Below, piece after piece: positions 8,326 to 22,029 of a stretch of 64,000 bases of DNA. The notes under the pieces were generated by a model. The model did not search any database, was not told where the DNA came from, and saw only the letters and a list, made by a program, of their open reading frames with translations. Made by a program: the position numbers and the translations under genes. Each line of letters opens with the position of its first letter. Position 1 is the stretch's first letter. Source of the DNA: Chaunax sp. Z400 (taxonomy: Eukaryota; Chordata; Actinopteri; Lophiiformes; Chaunacidae); the NCBI GenBank assembly GCA_037577475.1, contig CM075187.1:21544810-21608809 (forward strand). Direction: 5' to 3'.

Positions 8326-9010
8326 CAGCTTGCACCTGTTGTGCAAAAATAGCAAACACACTGAATATTATTCCTCATACTTATTATTTTTATAATTATT
8401 TTGTAACAACCAGGTTTATAAATAAAGATTAAAATGATGGCTGACATATGATTATCCTTAAAGATCCTATGACGTGCGGCTTTAAAATGCTTTGAACAAA
8501 ACTATTTCTTTAGTCGTGTTTCCAGCTGTAACTCAAACATACACAAATAACCTGTTTCATTTACAGACATTAATAGATGATTAAGGTTTCTATCGTATTC
8601 ACTTCTTACAGTTTTCTATATTTTGTAAAGATTCTCAGTTTATATTGATTGTAAGTATAATATGCTGGATTTTTCAGTGCAATTTTATTTTGATAATTTA
8701 TAGTATTTTTAATTTAGGAGAGATTTTGAAAGAGCAATGAATAATAAATATTCGGTATCTCATGACATTATTTTTCTGATAAATGTTCATTTATACATGG
8801 AGAATATATTCAATTTTTGTCCTTCAGAATGTACCAGATGTCACCAAATCACACCGGAGCACGCCCCTGGACCCCCTAGTTGACGTGCGCCTATGGCGCT
8901 GCTTGACTCTACGGCGCTCAAAATAGGTCACCGAAGGCACCCATCTAGATGGCATTGCTTGCTTCTTTCTTTGAAAATCCGGCTACTCAAAAACTTGTGG
9001 AGAACTCTGT

Positions 9011-11663
9011 AAAGGCGTTCTATTTCTAACCATAACCATACAGTTGCCGTGTGTAGATATTGTTGAAATAAATAGTTTTAAAAACATTTAAAAAACAAGT
9101 GTATTGCTAAAGTCATTTGTGGTTTTATGGACCAATCCAATGTCAGCCCTCTATGTGGAATTACATCAAAGTTATTATTATTATTATTATCATTTTGTCC
9201 ATCAAGGATTTCAATAAATTGACCAGGCAAATTGAACGCACAGCAATATGCTGTGTGTCAAGTGGTAATGATTTTTGTATTCTCTCTTTCATTTAAATTC
9301 ATCATCATCTGTGGTGTTGTAATCTTAGGGATTGACAGTGTGAAGTCGCTGTCAGTCAAACAGCACGGACGCTTTTGTGGCTCATACTGTATAAACAACT
9401 GGAGGTCAGTGTGTGATAGAATTTGCGTCACTTCCTGTGTAGCAGAGAATTTTCCCCTGGAAAAACACGTATGTTTAGAACACGAACTCTTAGAAAAGCT
9501 GAGGAAAAACTTGACATACAGCTGGACAAAAATACTTAGAATGTCACAGATGATTATTTAAAAATAACATGCTGACTAGACTGCAGCCTTCCCACAAATG
9601 AAGTCTTTCAAGCTCCAGTCCTGTTGTCCCCGTTTCTGGCGGCGGGGCCCAACCCAGTATTGTGTGTGTGCTCTGTCTGACACGGTGGCTGTTGGGAATC
9701 AGCCATCTGACGGGGAGTGACTGCCAACAAGAGCAGAATGTCATTATGAGTAGAGGCTGCTGCGGGCCTGCCACCATCATAGGGAATTCATCACCACAAG
9801 TGATGATGATAATGGACTTTGCTGCAAATTACTTTGGATGAACAGTGTTTTTGGCAAGCGGCGCAGGGTCTGAATTTTTTTTCCGTAACTCAGAGACAGG
9901 GAAGAAAGCTTTGAGTGTCCCAGCTGGACCATGGGATGCCCTGTGGTTGAGGAATTAACATTGTGTAAATACATAGTGTTTGTGCTGGTTTGGACTGCTG
10001 GTTTGTTTCTGTCAGTGTTGACTTGCTAGTCAGAAATCTTTTGAATGGCTGTATTTTATGTATTTAGTTGAATAAATTACATATTAACATTGGTGTTCAG
10101 TGCTTGCAAAGTGTTTTTATGACCTTAACCACATGAGTCATTCTGTCACACATTCATAAACATTTCCTATTTGTACTAATGACATTTCCAACAACATCAC
10201 AAACACTGTTTGTTTTTTTTCACATTTCAATAAATCACATTCCATAATTGGCCGTTTCCCTCATGTTCGCCCCTCTGAGAGCCCAGGGATTCCAAACTAA
10301 TTGTCCAACTTTGCCAGAGTGCTCAGAGCAAAACTCATGAAGCGATAACTTTAACCAACTAGTATTGCCTCCACAGGAGAACATAGCTATGGGGAGATGA
10401 AAATCTGTGATGGCTCCATCATGATCCACAGGAAAAGGAAAAATAACAAGGCAGAGGCTCATTATGAAAAGTGACACACAACAGTTAGTTTGTTTTTTTG
10501 ACAGAACGCCTCTCAGTGAATATGATATGCCTCATTAAAGCAGCTCACTTAAAAGCATGCGCAACTCTGTGCAAGATCAAAATGTAGGTTGCCATGATTT
10601 AATGTGCAAATTAAATAGAAGCTAAAACATAGATAGACTGTTGACCACATAATTAGTTTTTTCATGGATGGAACAGTCTGCCATGCATATTCAAATAATG
10701 CCCTGCGCTGCCATTTTAATTGTTGAGTTTCAACTTTCAACAGAGAGGAGAAGGATGGTGGTTCTTTCTGGCGATTCTCTGGCCTCGCCTGAAAGCGCCC
10801 TCAGTCTATCTGTCATGCAAAGCATCTTTCGGGGTTTGTTTACCAGGCATAGCAGAGTGAGTACTCTCTGGCAGCTAATGTGACAGTTGCACTCTGGCTT
10901 TCAGTTCAGTGGACATGTTGTTTTGGAGAGAAAGCAGGAGGATGGTACCCAACTTATCTGATTACCGATGATGTACATCACACATCCCCGACTGACTTTG
11001 CAACGAGACAGCCAAGCGAGAAGGAAAGGATGTTGGATATCTGTAAACAAGGCTTGACTGACGTGGCGGCAGACAATTTGTGAGGCTCAGCTGAAGATCT
11101 CTGCCACATGCATGCCACTGCTCTGAGGGTATCACAGTAAAGGCAGGCGCACAACAAGACACTGGTGGGCAGTCACCTGATGAACAGTTTCATGTGCGGC
11201 TTTATGGCACATTCCTGACTGCTCCCTCCCTCGTATTTATTAGTAATGAGTCTTGATTAATACTGATTTAACATGTATGTGCAACATGTAATTGCATGCC
11301 TATTTGATCAGCAAAGCACATGTAATTGGACTTCTCATTCAGAAACAATGGGCATGCTGCTATAAGTGCATCTGCATTTCTTGGAAATAATCTGGCTGCA
11401 GGAATTTGCTCCATTCAGGAACAAGAGCATCAGTGAGGTCCACCACTAATGTTGCACGATAAGGTCTTGCTTACAGGCGTTCCAGTTAATCCCTAAGGTG
11501 TTGGATGGGGTTGGGTTCATGGTACAATGCAGACCAGTCATGCTTTCACACAGCGAACTGGAAAACCATTTCTTTATCTGGCTTTGTGCTCAGGATTTCT
11601 AATATTGAAACAGGAAAGCAACAAACACAAACTGTTGACACAAAGATAGAATCACATCTAACA
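9011..11663. other. Non-coding stretch
   Basis: It holds a short (TTA)n run (9172-9190) and otherwise unique DNA. Blocks at about 9590-9790, 10235-10480 and 10500-10740 are non-repetitive and of balanced composition, and could be conserved non-coding elements. No exon-like frame with convincing splice sites was found. Confidence 0.55.
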
Positions 11664-11943
11664 CAGTGGTTTTCAAACTGGGGTCTGGAGACCACCAGGG
11701 GTCCTTGAGGGGGTCCCACTGCCTCCTCAGCAAAAAGTGGAATTTATTTTCACTATAATTCCATCTATAAGAAACACAATGACAGAATGTAGGACTATTT
11801 CCGTCATGAGTTCCTTACATTTCTGTAATAAAACATGTAAAAGCAATCAAATGGGGGACCCTCGGGCAAAATCTTAACAAATATGAGGTCTAATTTGTGT
11901 CAGTGCAGGGGTCCTTGATGTGAAAATGTTTTGAGAGCCACTG
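11664..11943. mobile_element. hAT-type MITE, 280 bp
   Basis: The element begins CAGTGGTTTTCAAACTGG and ends TTTTGAGAGCCACTG. These are inverted repeats of the hAT-Charlie type. The flanking octamers ATCTAACA and GTCTAAAA match at 6 of 8 positions, consistent with an aged 8-bp target-site duplication. The interior has no coding capacity, so this is a non-autonomous copy. Confidence 0.85.
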
Positions 11944-14768
11944 GTCTAAAATATTATTGTATTCTGTAGCTTGAATTTAATGTTAATGAAGTGGCCTAGC
12001 CTGAACCACAAAAACCAGCCTCACACCTAAGTACATGCTCCTGTTTGCATATGTTTGGCTACAGTACATAGTGTATCTCCACCTCCAGAAAGACCAGAAT
12101 GTGAAAAATTGGAGACATCCAGATGACCTGATGGTCTATGATAAACACCTTATAGCTCCAACAATCCTGGTTTGGGTCCTTGTCGTCTCAATGTCAGCAT
12201 GGCAGCTGCCAAACTTCATCTAACTCTCAAAGAGCTTAGGGAGGCTTCATATCAGTTGAATTTGCACTAATAAATGTGCAATCTGGCTGTTACAAAGCTC
12301 TTATACTGGTGTTTTGAGTGGAACAAATATATAGATGTTCAAACTATTATTGTTTACTGGCTCACTCACAGCCTTCTGTGTTCATGATACATGATTTTTA
12401 AAACACACAAAAGCACAATAAGCCTTTGAATGTGAAACTATATGGAATATTGTTCTGTTTTTTTAGCATGCAATGTCCCACCTGACGTTAAGGTAGGCCT
12501 ACATATAGCTGCTTATTTACCTGAATCCATCTGGGTTTCAATCAAATGTCAGATGTACTTTCATATTTACTAAGCAGATGGTCATCTCTCTCCACTCCCT
12601 TTTACTGTAACAATTTCATCCACAGTCATAATTCTTCCAGCATCATGTACTCTGATTTTTGTTGTGGTAAAATAACGCCACAGGGACCTGCACTAAATGG
12701 AACCAGCCATAATCTCAATTTGCAATGCATATGTTTCAGAAAAGAGCCCCACAGTTAGTACACAAAACCCCCCATGAGCGCAGAGGCAGTGACTACTGCG
12801 GCAGAGGCCATTAACATGCATAGCTTTGCTAAAAGCTCCAAAGTGACCTACATGACAAGGTTCAGTATACACTCCAACTGTGTGCTACACTTGTGGGACT
12901 TAGCTGCATGTGTTACCTTAATTAGTGTCTTCTTGCCACGGACGGCTTTTGCACGAGAGGCTGTTGAACTTACCCGCTCACTTGTAAGTCGGGGTCACCG
13001 CAGGTCACCCGCGGTCACTCCGAATGCCTGGCCCTCGACAGCTTGGGCATCCTCTACACAGCCAACAAATGGCTGCCATTAGCCTGTAGAGGACGGCAGC
13101 TAACATCCCCATTAGATGCACTTTAAACTCCTGCAGTGTGTTCCAGCCATCAGATGATGACTCTCCAGCTCTTCCAGGTAATCCTTGAAGCCCTTCACTG
13201 ACGGGATGTATCAATTAACAGATTTGTTTGCTTTCCTCTCCTCCAGCTTCATTTGCATAGCTGCCTGCAAACCCGCCACTCAAGCTCAAAAGCGTTGTTG
13301 ATGCTGTATTTTTTTGTTTATTTCTTCCTACTCTACAATGGGCAGCACAGGGGCCAAAAAGAATTAACATTCATATTACATCTCAACTGCTCTGTTGATC
13401 CTAAAGTTTGTAACAGAAGTGGTTTGCTCAGAAAGTTACAAGATGTTAGCAACCACTCCAGGACGAAGCATTGTTGACACTCTTTCCCATTCAGTTTTCG
13501 TCAAAGGGGAACTTAGCATTTCCAATGCTAAAGGACAGCTGTTGCTGGCAGGCCTCTTTCTCACTGGCGGCGGCACCACTGTTCAGGGCAGTAATCTGTC
13601 AGGGCAGTAGCATAGCCAATGTGCTCTACCCCTAAGTGGAAGCAGAGAAATGTGGCTTGGGGCTCTATGCATAGCAATGAGGCCAGACAGATGTAAAAAC
13701 CCAGTGTTGTTTTACAGCCTCAGTGCTCTCTCTGTGCATTTGCCTGGATCCTCCCCACCAACCTTTTGAACACATGCATTCCCATGATGCAACACTGTTA
13801 CAAGGACACATCTATCTTTAAATGAAGGCCTTCACCATGAACCACAGAATTTGTGGAAACAGCTCATCAGAACAATATCTTTGTGAAAACCAGACACAAC
13901 TAAATTATAATTTGTGTTTCATGAATTCTTATTTTAAGGAAAAATGTATTAAAAAAATGAAACAATTTAAAAAATGTGTTTTTATTTTCATTTTAAGTCC
14001 AATTTTAATTGTTCTTTTACATAAATGAGGGACTGACAGTCTTGCCTTACTATTTTTACATTACACTGAACATTCGAGGACCTATTCACAACCACCAATT
14101 CAAAACAAGCATTCAAAAACACAACTGTTTACCCCTTTCAAGAGACTAAGAGCCTCTTTAACAATCCTACTTAGTTATTACAATATATCAAACAGCTGCT
14201 TCCAGCAGACACTGAACAAATGACACCTTTTAGTCTCCACCTACTCTAAAGAAAAAAAGCAGCTGCTTTCTTCTACTAGATATGGGGTTGTTGAGAACAG
14301 CAACTCTGAACCATAAGGGTTCATTTGACATGAAACCAAGTTCAAAATGAGGCTAAAGAGCTGCAGAGAGCAACATAGTGGGTGGGAGTTTTCTGTACTT
14401 TCACATAATCTTTTTGTGGGTTGTTGATGTTGGTGTTATGTGAGACTCAAACATTGGAACAAATCAATGAAACTAACAGAGGCTAAAAGAATTAGTGATA
14501 ATTAAAACTCCCCAGATTAGGATTGTGTCTGTGACTCTTAAAGTGTTCATGTTAAGAAGTATTTGCTTGTATTTACTACCAATAATGGAGGAGATTTGTA
14601 GTTTTCTTAGAAAGGAAATGTAGCATTCAGACACTATTTACTTCCTATACAAAAATGATTGTAGATGTGATTAATGATGCTTCATGAAACCAGAGTTGCC
14701 TTTTCCAGTCAAGGATGATTAGAATGGAATCTGCACTAACATGAATTAGAGAATGAAATACACCCCAT
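11944..14768. other. Non-coding stretch
   Basis: Unique, mostly AT-rich DNA. The 12960-13210 part is more GC-rich but every frame is broken. I see no gene, RNA or intact mobile element. Confidence 0.55.
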
Positions 14769-14794
14769 ACACACACACACACACACACACACAC
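14769..14794. repeat. (AC)13 microsatellite
   Basis: Uninterrupted dinucleotide tract seen directly. Confidence 0.95.
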
Positions 14795-15807
14795 TCTGAC
14801 ACTCCCACAGATAATTATCAGTACCACTTGCACACTGTTTTCATGATTAGGTGTCAAAGTTCAGTATTCCTTAATGATTGTCAGCACATATCATTTCCTA
14901 CATGTAGCTGTACAGTTTGTGGTTAGTTTAGAATAGATTTAACACCTATACATTTAGAAATGTCAATCAGGATGAACGAGCAGGGATGTTGCAACCAAAT
15001 GTAAACAGTGAGAGAGTATTTTTTTGACACCACACATAAAGACACGAGGCAAATTAGCCATGAAGCAACGCTGTAAATACGGAGCCTGCTTAATTAAGCT
15101 AAATATGCTAAGGTCTTCGTAATTATTAACACAGCAATTTCCATCACTGCTGCGCCTGGTTCAACTGCCAAATCTTGCAAATCAGTAAATTGCACAACTT
15201 TTCATATCCCACACAAGCCTGCAACTATATTGATTTCTATAATTAACATGTATGTTTTACTAATCAGACAGAATGTCTTGGACAACAACAAACAGAAGGC
15301 CTTGTAACAAGCATTAAACAAAAATATGTAGAAAAACAAAGTCTTGCTCTTCATCCTCTTAGCTTTCATTTTGTCTTCATACTGAATGCTTGTGGATACA
15401 TGATGCTTTTCTTATTGGTTCTATCATTTGCTGTGATTAACAAATGGATTATTCTTTACTATTACACATAACACTAGAGTTCTGATCACCTCAGCTGAAC
15501 ACATGCTAATGTTTGACACAAGAGATGACAAAGGAGCATACACACCAAGAGAGGTATTTGTTACTTTTTCAGGACAATAATTATATTTGTGGAGTTGGGT
15601 TAATTGTCATGAAATATTTTAATTGAATTTTCCATTATATTTATAAAGAGTTTTTGAGTTTTTTTTTACTATCATACCTTCCTTCATCTTTAAAGCCTCT
15701 ACAGGGAAAGAAACAATAAGAATGAAATCTGGTTTACTACAAAACATTTCTCACTACCATAAGGATACAGACCCAAACACAAAGGTTATTCATCTTTGCC
15801 TGGGCAC
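14795..15807. other. Non-coding stretch with a CNE-like block
   Basis: Mostly AT-rich unique DNA. The part at 15040-15190 is listed separately as a possible regulatory element. Confidence 0.55.
15040..15190. promoter_or_regulatory. Possible conserved non-coding element
   Basis: Non-repetitive block with a perfect 12-bp palindrome GCTTAATTAAGC (15088-15099) and several further TAATTA/ATTA cores, a pattern common in homeodomain-bound enhancers. No coding frame runs through it. Regulatory function is inferred only. Confidence 0.3.
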
Positions 15808-16073
15808 TTTCTGTGTGGAGCTGCATGGTCTCCTAAGTCTGTGTGGGTTTCCCTAAATGCTTCCTCCCACAGTCCAAAAAAACATCCAACATTTGTGCCC
15901 ATAGGCGTGAATGTGAGCATGAATGATCTTTCTCTCTCAGTGTTTGCCTAGTGATGAACTGGCAACTTGTACATGGTGTACCTCGCCTCTTGCCGAATGT
16001 CAGCTGGGATATGCTCCAGTCCCCCCTCAACCCTGCACAGGATAAGCAGTTACAGAAAATGGACGGATGGATT
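15808..16073 (+). mobile_element. Teleost SINE-like repeat with GGAT-type tail
   Basis: It contains GTGTGGAGCTGCATGGTCTC near the left end and CTTCCTCCCACAGTCCAAAA in the middle. GTCAGCTGGGATATGCTCCAG follows, and it ends GATAAGCAGTTACAGAAAAT then GGACGGATGGAT. The same body recurs at 26327-26583 (minus) and 52831-53113, so it is a dispersed family. This copy lacks the tRNA-like head seen in the last one. Confidence 0.8.
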
Positions 16074-19000
16074 TACCAAGTCAGACAGGAAGTAATTTAA
16101 GTGCAGTCCCACATAATAGTTAACTGGAGGGAAATGTTTTCTGACTCTCTTCTGTCACCCTGGTGGAATATTAGATTACACAAATTCTTCAATAAATTAG
16201 TGTCTTGCTCATTAATGCAACTAGTTGTTGCATTAATGATTTGATCCCAAATGAAACATACACAAAACTTAGCACAACTTTCACAGTGGTTTGGAGAGAA
16301 GCAAATATCCATGCAGGAGAGACAACACCTAAACAATTTCAGCTGACACATGTGAACAGAGGAGCCTGCTGTGTAAAATGAAAATGGACTAACATTAAGT
16401 GACAGTGTGAATCAGACGGGCATATAAAGCAGCCTCTCAGCCAAATTCTTATGAATAATGATGCACGTGGGTGTACCTAGCTGCAGATTCCCTCTTCTCC
16501 CCGTGCAGCTGTCATCTGCAAAAAAAGTTAGCTCCTTAAAACTTCAAAAAACATTAAGTATGACATGATTCCCTCTGTGTCAGGTCTAAAGAGCAGGCGC
16601 TCGGAATGTGGAAGAATGAGGAAAACTTTCAATCCCTACTTGTTAAATTAAGACAAATTCTTTCGGGCTGTTTTTAAAGAACCCTAAGGTGCTTATTGAG
16701 TCCCTGTGGATCTTGGCTGAATCCCCAGTGAACTCTAGTTTTAATGGTGAAATTCACACGTGGTATGTTTTCATGCCTCTTATCAACACTCCAGACTAGC
16801 AGGCCTGCAGTTCACACATTTTAGTTCTCGGCCTGTTCGGATACTCACAAACATGGTCCTTTGGACATGGCCACACTGCCAACAGATGGTGAGAGCATCT
16901 TAAGGCTCAGCGGATGGAGACAGACAGCAGATAAATGAGTGCTTTGGTTAAAGAGACCCTTCCCTACTAACAGAAACTCTTCAAGACACTGACACAAAAT
17001 GAATGCTCCCTTGAGGCATACTTAATGTTTTTAAACTTATGTGACCAATCGGGGATGATGTGGAGATGAAGCTTCCATCACTAAAGAAAGGAAAACGGAA
17101 GGCAGACTTAGTTAATATGAGGTTTAGCTGAAGACTTGAACGTAAGAGACTAGAAAACGTTGTTTTGGAGTTTATCTAAATCAGGTTAGTATTAAAATAA
17201 GCACTGTAGTGTTGTTAATTGGATTAAGCTACAATATAAGAAGGTACAAATTCCTATTGGTTTTAATAAATTAGATTTTGTGTAAGTCATCACATTTCAC
17301 AGTTATTGTCAACCTATTTATAACCCTTTCTCCAAAAAGACTAGGCACAAACTGGTCACGTACAGCTAATGTGCAACGGTTTTTATGTCCCCACCAAAGG
17401 GGGCATGTAGGGTTACACCTGTTCATCCGTATTTATGTACTTATGTTTGTACATATGTCTGTATATAACGAGGTGTCCACATCTCCTCCTCTAAAGCTAC
17501 TTGACAGAATTAAATTAAATTTCACACATGCTTTGTAGGGACCCTAAAGTTCTGCATCTTATAATTGGTTTGTCAGTTTGCTCACATTCACCTATGGTAG
17601 AGGTTATACTCTATTCACATCAGCACATATTGGAGTTTTTCCCATGGGTTTGGGTGAGTGTTAAACGAGATGACATCACTTACTCGGCTGTGAGTGTGTG
17701 CTCTGGTCTATTATTCCAACAGTTTTGTGCAATTTCAGTTGCAAAATTATCTTTTGAATTAACACACACAATATGTGGCACAATTCAATTCAAATGGGTT
17801 CAAATTATTTATGTCTCACCTGTAACTATACATACAGTATATTTTTTTAAACAAGGTCCCATGTGGGCCCACCAGAAGGACAGAGGCTTTGCTTCTCCCT
17901 CAAGATTTTTTTTCTAACTTTCCTTGATTTCTCAGATGTTTCCAACAGATCACGGGAACAACAGTTTAATACCAAAACATGATACAGTTTGTCAATTAGC
18001 TGCAAATAACAGTCAGTAAACAAAAAGAAGGATATGGTTATATTCAGCTTAAGAGAAATAAAGGGTAGTTCAATAAATGACAAGTGCTTCACTATATAAA
18101 ACATTAAAATGACACCAGTCTGTCCTCTTTTGGTCAAACAGAACATTGGCTGTGTTTTATCTGCACATCCTGATCATAGACACTTTACAGCTGAACACTG
18201 CTCGTCTAAAAGAGAAGCTAGTTTAGGACGAGTGTCTCCTTTAGTCGTAGCGACTCACAATATGTCTAATGAGGCATCAGGATGAAGTAGTTTGTTGTCT
18301 CGCATAACCAGATGGATGTAGGCTGTGATTAAAACCAATTAACTCTCCCCCAGATCTAAATAACTTTTCTGTCATTAATGCACATATTTTACACCTCATT
18401 AGAGGCACGGTGATTGGAGGTAGAAAAAAAAAAAGAAAGGAGAGGCGGGGGGGGGCAGAGGAGTCATTTGCATTTTAGATTCACAATATGCTTAGGATGG
18501 GAAAACAGGATGTGCATGCAGGGAGGAGAGAGAAGAAGAGATAATGGAAAGTAGCTTAAAACACTCCAGGCCACATCTGTGTGTGCTGAACGAGCTTCAG
18601 GAGGTGACACATGACTTCTACTAATTATCTGTGAGGTTTGATTTTTTTTTTTTTTTTTGTAATGTGAATGACGGTCGCAGACTTCCCCCCTCTCCCCCCT
18701 CCTCAGCTCAAATGTGCATCATGGAGTGAAACAGGCAAGATGTTAACTAATTTTATTTTTAATCTTCCCTTTTGCCACTGAGCGTGTCGTTCGGGTAGTG
18801 CGTCTTCTGAAATTTCCTCGCCTCTTTCATGGAAACATATTGGGGCAGAATTCGCCAGCTGTCGGCCTCCTCTCCCTTCTGCTGCCATTATCCTCAGGCC
18901 CCACCCCGCCTTATGGACGGCCAGCCTGCCAGGAACACGGCCCGTCCAAAATCAAAAGGTGGCTCTTTTCAATTCAGGCCATCGTCACACATCCCCAAAT

Positions 19001-19239
19001 TGTAACCCCACCCCCACCCCGCCAACCCTCAACCCCCCACCCATCCACCATCCGTGCATACAACCTCCACGCTTCAGAAACACGCGATACATGTTTGTTG
19101 CCACAATGCATATCATACACAAGGAAGGCTTTGGCTCTAGAACTCATGATCGTGCCTCTCATGTGACCATATGCCAAACCCCAGTCCTAACCCTAAAGCG
19201 CAGGCAGCGGTGTGCATGCAGGGCAGCAGCAGCACTGAC
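16074..19239. other. Non-coding stretch
   Basis: Unique DNA. The part at 17380-17900 has the look of an old dispersed repeat (short low-complexity frames, GGGGGCATG / CATCTCCTCCTCTAAA motifs), but I could not define ends. Positions 18290-18420 are AT-rich with several ATTA cores and may be regulatory. A T17 run is at 18642-18658. No gene is seen. Confidence 0.5.
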
Positions 19240-19489
19240 AGGCAGAGGGGGTGATGGGAACTGGATGATTGGCTGTTCACGGAACAAAAGGTCGGTGGTT
19301 CGATCCCCAGCCCCTGCAAGTCTACAAGTTGAAGTATCCTTGAGCAAGATTCTGAACCCCAATCTGCTCCCCGGGTGCCGCAATGTAGAGGCAGCCCACT
19401 GCTCCTCAGGGATGGGTCAAATGCAGAGAAATAATTTCCCCTTGTGGGATGTAGACAGTATCTCAAAAAAATAAAATAAAAAATTGTTG
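19240..19489 (+). mobile_element. tRNA-derived SINE, second family
   Basis: A pol III B-box GGTTCGATCCC lies at 19297-19307 in a tRNA-like head. A body with TCCTTGAGCAAGATTCTGAA and TGCTCC follows, then an A-rich tail (AAAAAAATAAAATAAAAAA, about 19465-19487). The B-box and tail establish the SINE nature; the family name is not assigned. Confidence 0.75.
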
Positions 19490-22029
19490 CAGCTTAAATA
19501 GTCCGCCATTTGTGAGTGTGTGTCAAATGACGTTTGTGAAGAATGAGGCCTGTCATGTGAGTATTGTGTGTTCGCCACGCAGCTTGAGTTGTCTGCCTGA
19601 ACCTAGTTCACAGGCTTTGCGTCATGCATTACATTTCGACTGTTGTACTTTCTTTTTTTCTTTTTTTTTAAAACATTCTGGATGTGGTACTTAAGTAGAC
19701 CTGTTCTAAGACTGATGGGGAAAAAAGGAAAATAAGACATTTTTGTAGATTTTTGCTTGACGTTGTTGACCAGTACATAATTTTGTTCAGAGATGCAACC
19801 GTTTTCAACTATTTTCATGATTAATCAACAGTAAAATTTAGCAAAAATGATGAATTCCATTAAAAATAACCTATTTTGTGTGATTAACAGACAAAATGCC
19901 TTACAAAATGGTAAAGTTATGAGGCTTTAACAACTTAATCAATAATTATTACTCTTATCCATTTATTTTCTCTTGAACAGTAAGTCTAATAATTAACCTG
20001 ATTTTCCGTTCGTCTTTAGAAGTCACTTATTAAGTCCTTATCATTATGGTATCACTGCTGCAGTGGACTGGCATTAATATCTCCCCCCACATTAAGTGAG
20101 TCTGTCTCCTGTGAAGCTCGCCCAGTGGATTATGTAAAGCTGAGTTACTTCCTCTGCCCTCAGGCTCTGTGTCATATGCTGCTTTAGGACCTGGGGGACT
20201 GAGGGGCCCATTCCTGTTGTTCTCTAATGGAATCCAGTCTGTGCAATGGTATCCATTGGTCACCATTGGGCCTTGTCTTGAGTGCACAAAGTGTTGTTAG
20301 AATGATATGAGGAGAGTGGGGATTTGTCATCATGGGGATTGGCAGGTGACTTACCTGAAGTGACTCCTGAGGATCCCAGTAAATAGAGGAGTGGGAGAGA
20401 ATCTCATTAGAAATGTTGTAACTTTAAGAAAGTATTAAGGCGTGACTACACTGACAACTGAGTTTCCATTCTGCTCCAAACCGTCTTAAACCTTTGTGGG
20501 CTTGGTTTATGTGGGTTGTTAATGCGTTCCCATTGTGTTCTTGCTACCAAACAGAACCTGTGAATTTAAAATGTCTAGTTTCATCCTCATTATGTGGAGG
20601 ATTTGGCACAAATATGTGAGTTTGTGTCTGAGATATGTTTATTCTAGACTCATACAGATGCTTTCATTATTATTATGATTATTTACAATGTCATTTATTA
20701 TTTCCAGATTATTCTGGCACTGACTTTTACACGGTTTTTCCTGGCAATGTTAGAGTTTCAGATCGTTTAACATTTCCTTTTGCTTTGTTTTGCCCTCAAC
20801 TCAACACACAATCTATCTTATTTCTTTCTGAGGGACTGCTACCTACATCTGAATATTAAAAAAATCAAATAAATTATAAAATAACATAAGTAAATAAATC
20901 ATTGTGCACCAGAAATATTGCACTGAATGATAATTGACTGAGATTAATTTTAAAAAAACAACAAACAACAATGTTGCAGTGGTTTAGTGGATGAATCTCA
21001 CCTTTAGACCTATGTAACAAATAAACCCAGTGTGACACTGAAATGTAAATCCACATCACAGATGTACAAAGTTGAGGCTGTTTTCAGCAGTTTTACATGT
21101 GAACAAATTCTTGACCCAGAAAAAGACACATAGAACCTATGAAGTTTCGTAATAACAATGCTGGTGTTTTAATCTGATTTTTTGCTGCAGCTTGGGTACA
21201 TCTCGCTCAGGGCCTGCTATCTGGTGTGACTGGAATGAGGGAACATGGCTGGCATTTCCTCATTAGGATATTCGTTGGCCTCATTTGGACGCTGTCACAG
21301 CCAATCTCTGTTACATCGCTCCACCTCAATCGTTTCAGAGACGGAGAAAGACAAGGGGTACGAGAACCTATCCAAATATCTCGGTAAATACTTTCTCTTC
21401 TATTCAAGGGCTGAGGGTTCATGAGAAGAATGCTAATGTTGAAGGAGACTCAGGTGGTTTGAGTATTTGGAGACAGTGTGAGGACGTTTTTATATACCTA
21501 AAAATAAGACCACAACCAATGTTTCCCAACATTATTGATATAAATATAGTATTTACAGCATCTGTAAAAATTAAACCTTGATTTTGGTTTTGTCTGGTGT
21601 TAGTCGTCTTAAACGCAGAGCTGTAGCTCCATGTTAAAGTGATATATGTTGGTAGCAGGCCCATCCAATTTCCTTTCAGAACATTGATCTAAAAGGTTTG
21701 AAAATTGTGATTAATGTATCATTTAAATTCAAAAACATCATTGAATTAGATGTATTAATTATATATATCTGTACATTTTCAGATCGGGTTTTAATTTCAC
21801 ATATATTGGTGTTGCCTCTGCTGCAGGGCTCAAATTGGCATGTTTGAAAACAGGTCTAACTGCTCACTTTGACAGACTAACATATTTGAAGGGACATTAT
21901 TAATTTTAGGTCTGTGTCTGGGTCAGGCTGTCAGCCAGTCGAGTGTGTGTGTCTGTATGTGTCACTGAATTAATGTTATGCTCACCCTCCGCTATGCATT
22001 TCTTTATTTATTTTTGCTTGTGTACCAGC
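19490..22029. other. Non-coding stretch
   Basis: Unique DNA with no gene. Positions 20030-20290 and 21180-21430 are balanced-composition blocks that might be conserved, but this cannot be tested here. Confidence 0.5.

Larger units (their letters stand above)
7013..9010 (-). repeat. Tandem duplication unit, copy 2
   Basis: Head-to-tail second copy of 4932-6935. The left edge is sharp: homology stops exactly after the shared TAATGTCC motif. It differs from copy 1 by 13 coding substitutions, 2 in the 3' flank, 5 in about 785 bases upstream of the gene, and one 11-bp deletion. Past about 8888 divergence rises abruptly, and an insertion of about 20 bases is present near 8960-8980. Confidence 0.95.

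Noticed and set aside
4932..9010. Retrocopy origin of the duplicated intronless gene
   Set aside because: The duplicated block includes about 0.8 kb of promoter and upstream DNA and has no poly(A) tail, which fits tandem segmental duplication instead.
17380..17900. Dispersed DNA transposon
   Set aside because: Some motifs feel repeat-like, but I could not find inverted ends or target duplications, so it is not listed as an element.
19280..19310. tRNA gene suggested by GGTTCGATCCC
   Set aside because: Followed by a SINE body and A-rich tail, so it is a SINE promoter and not a tRNA gene.
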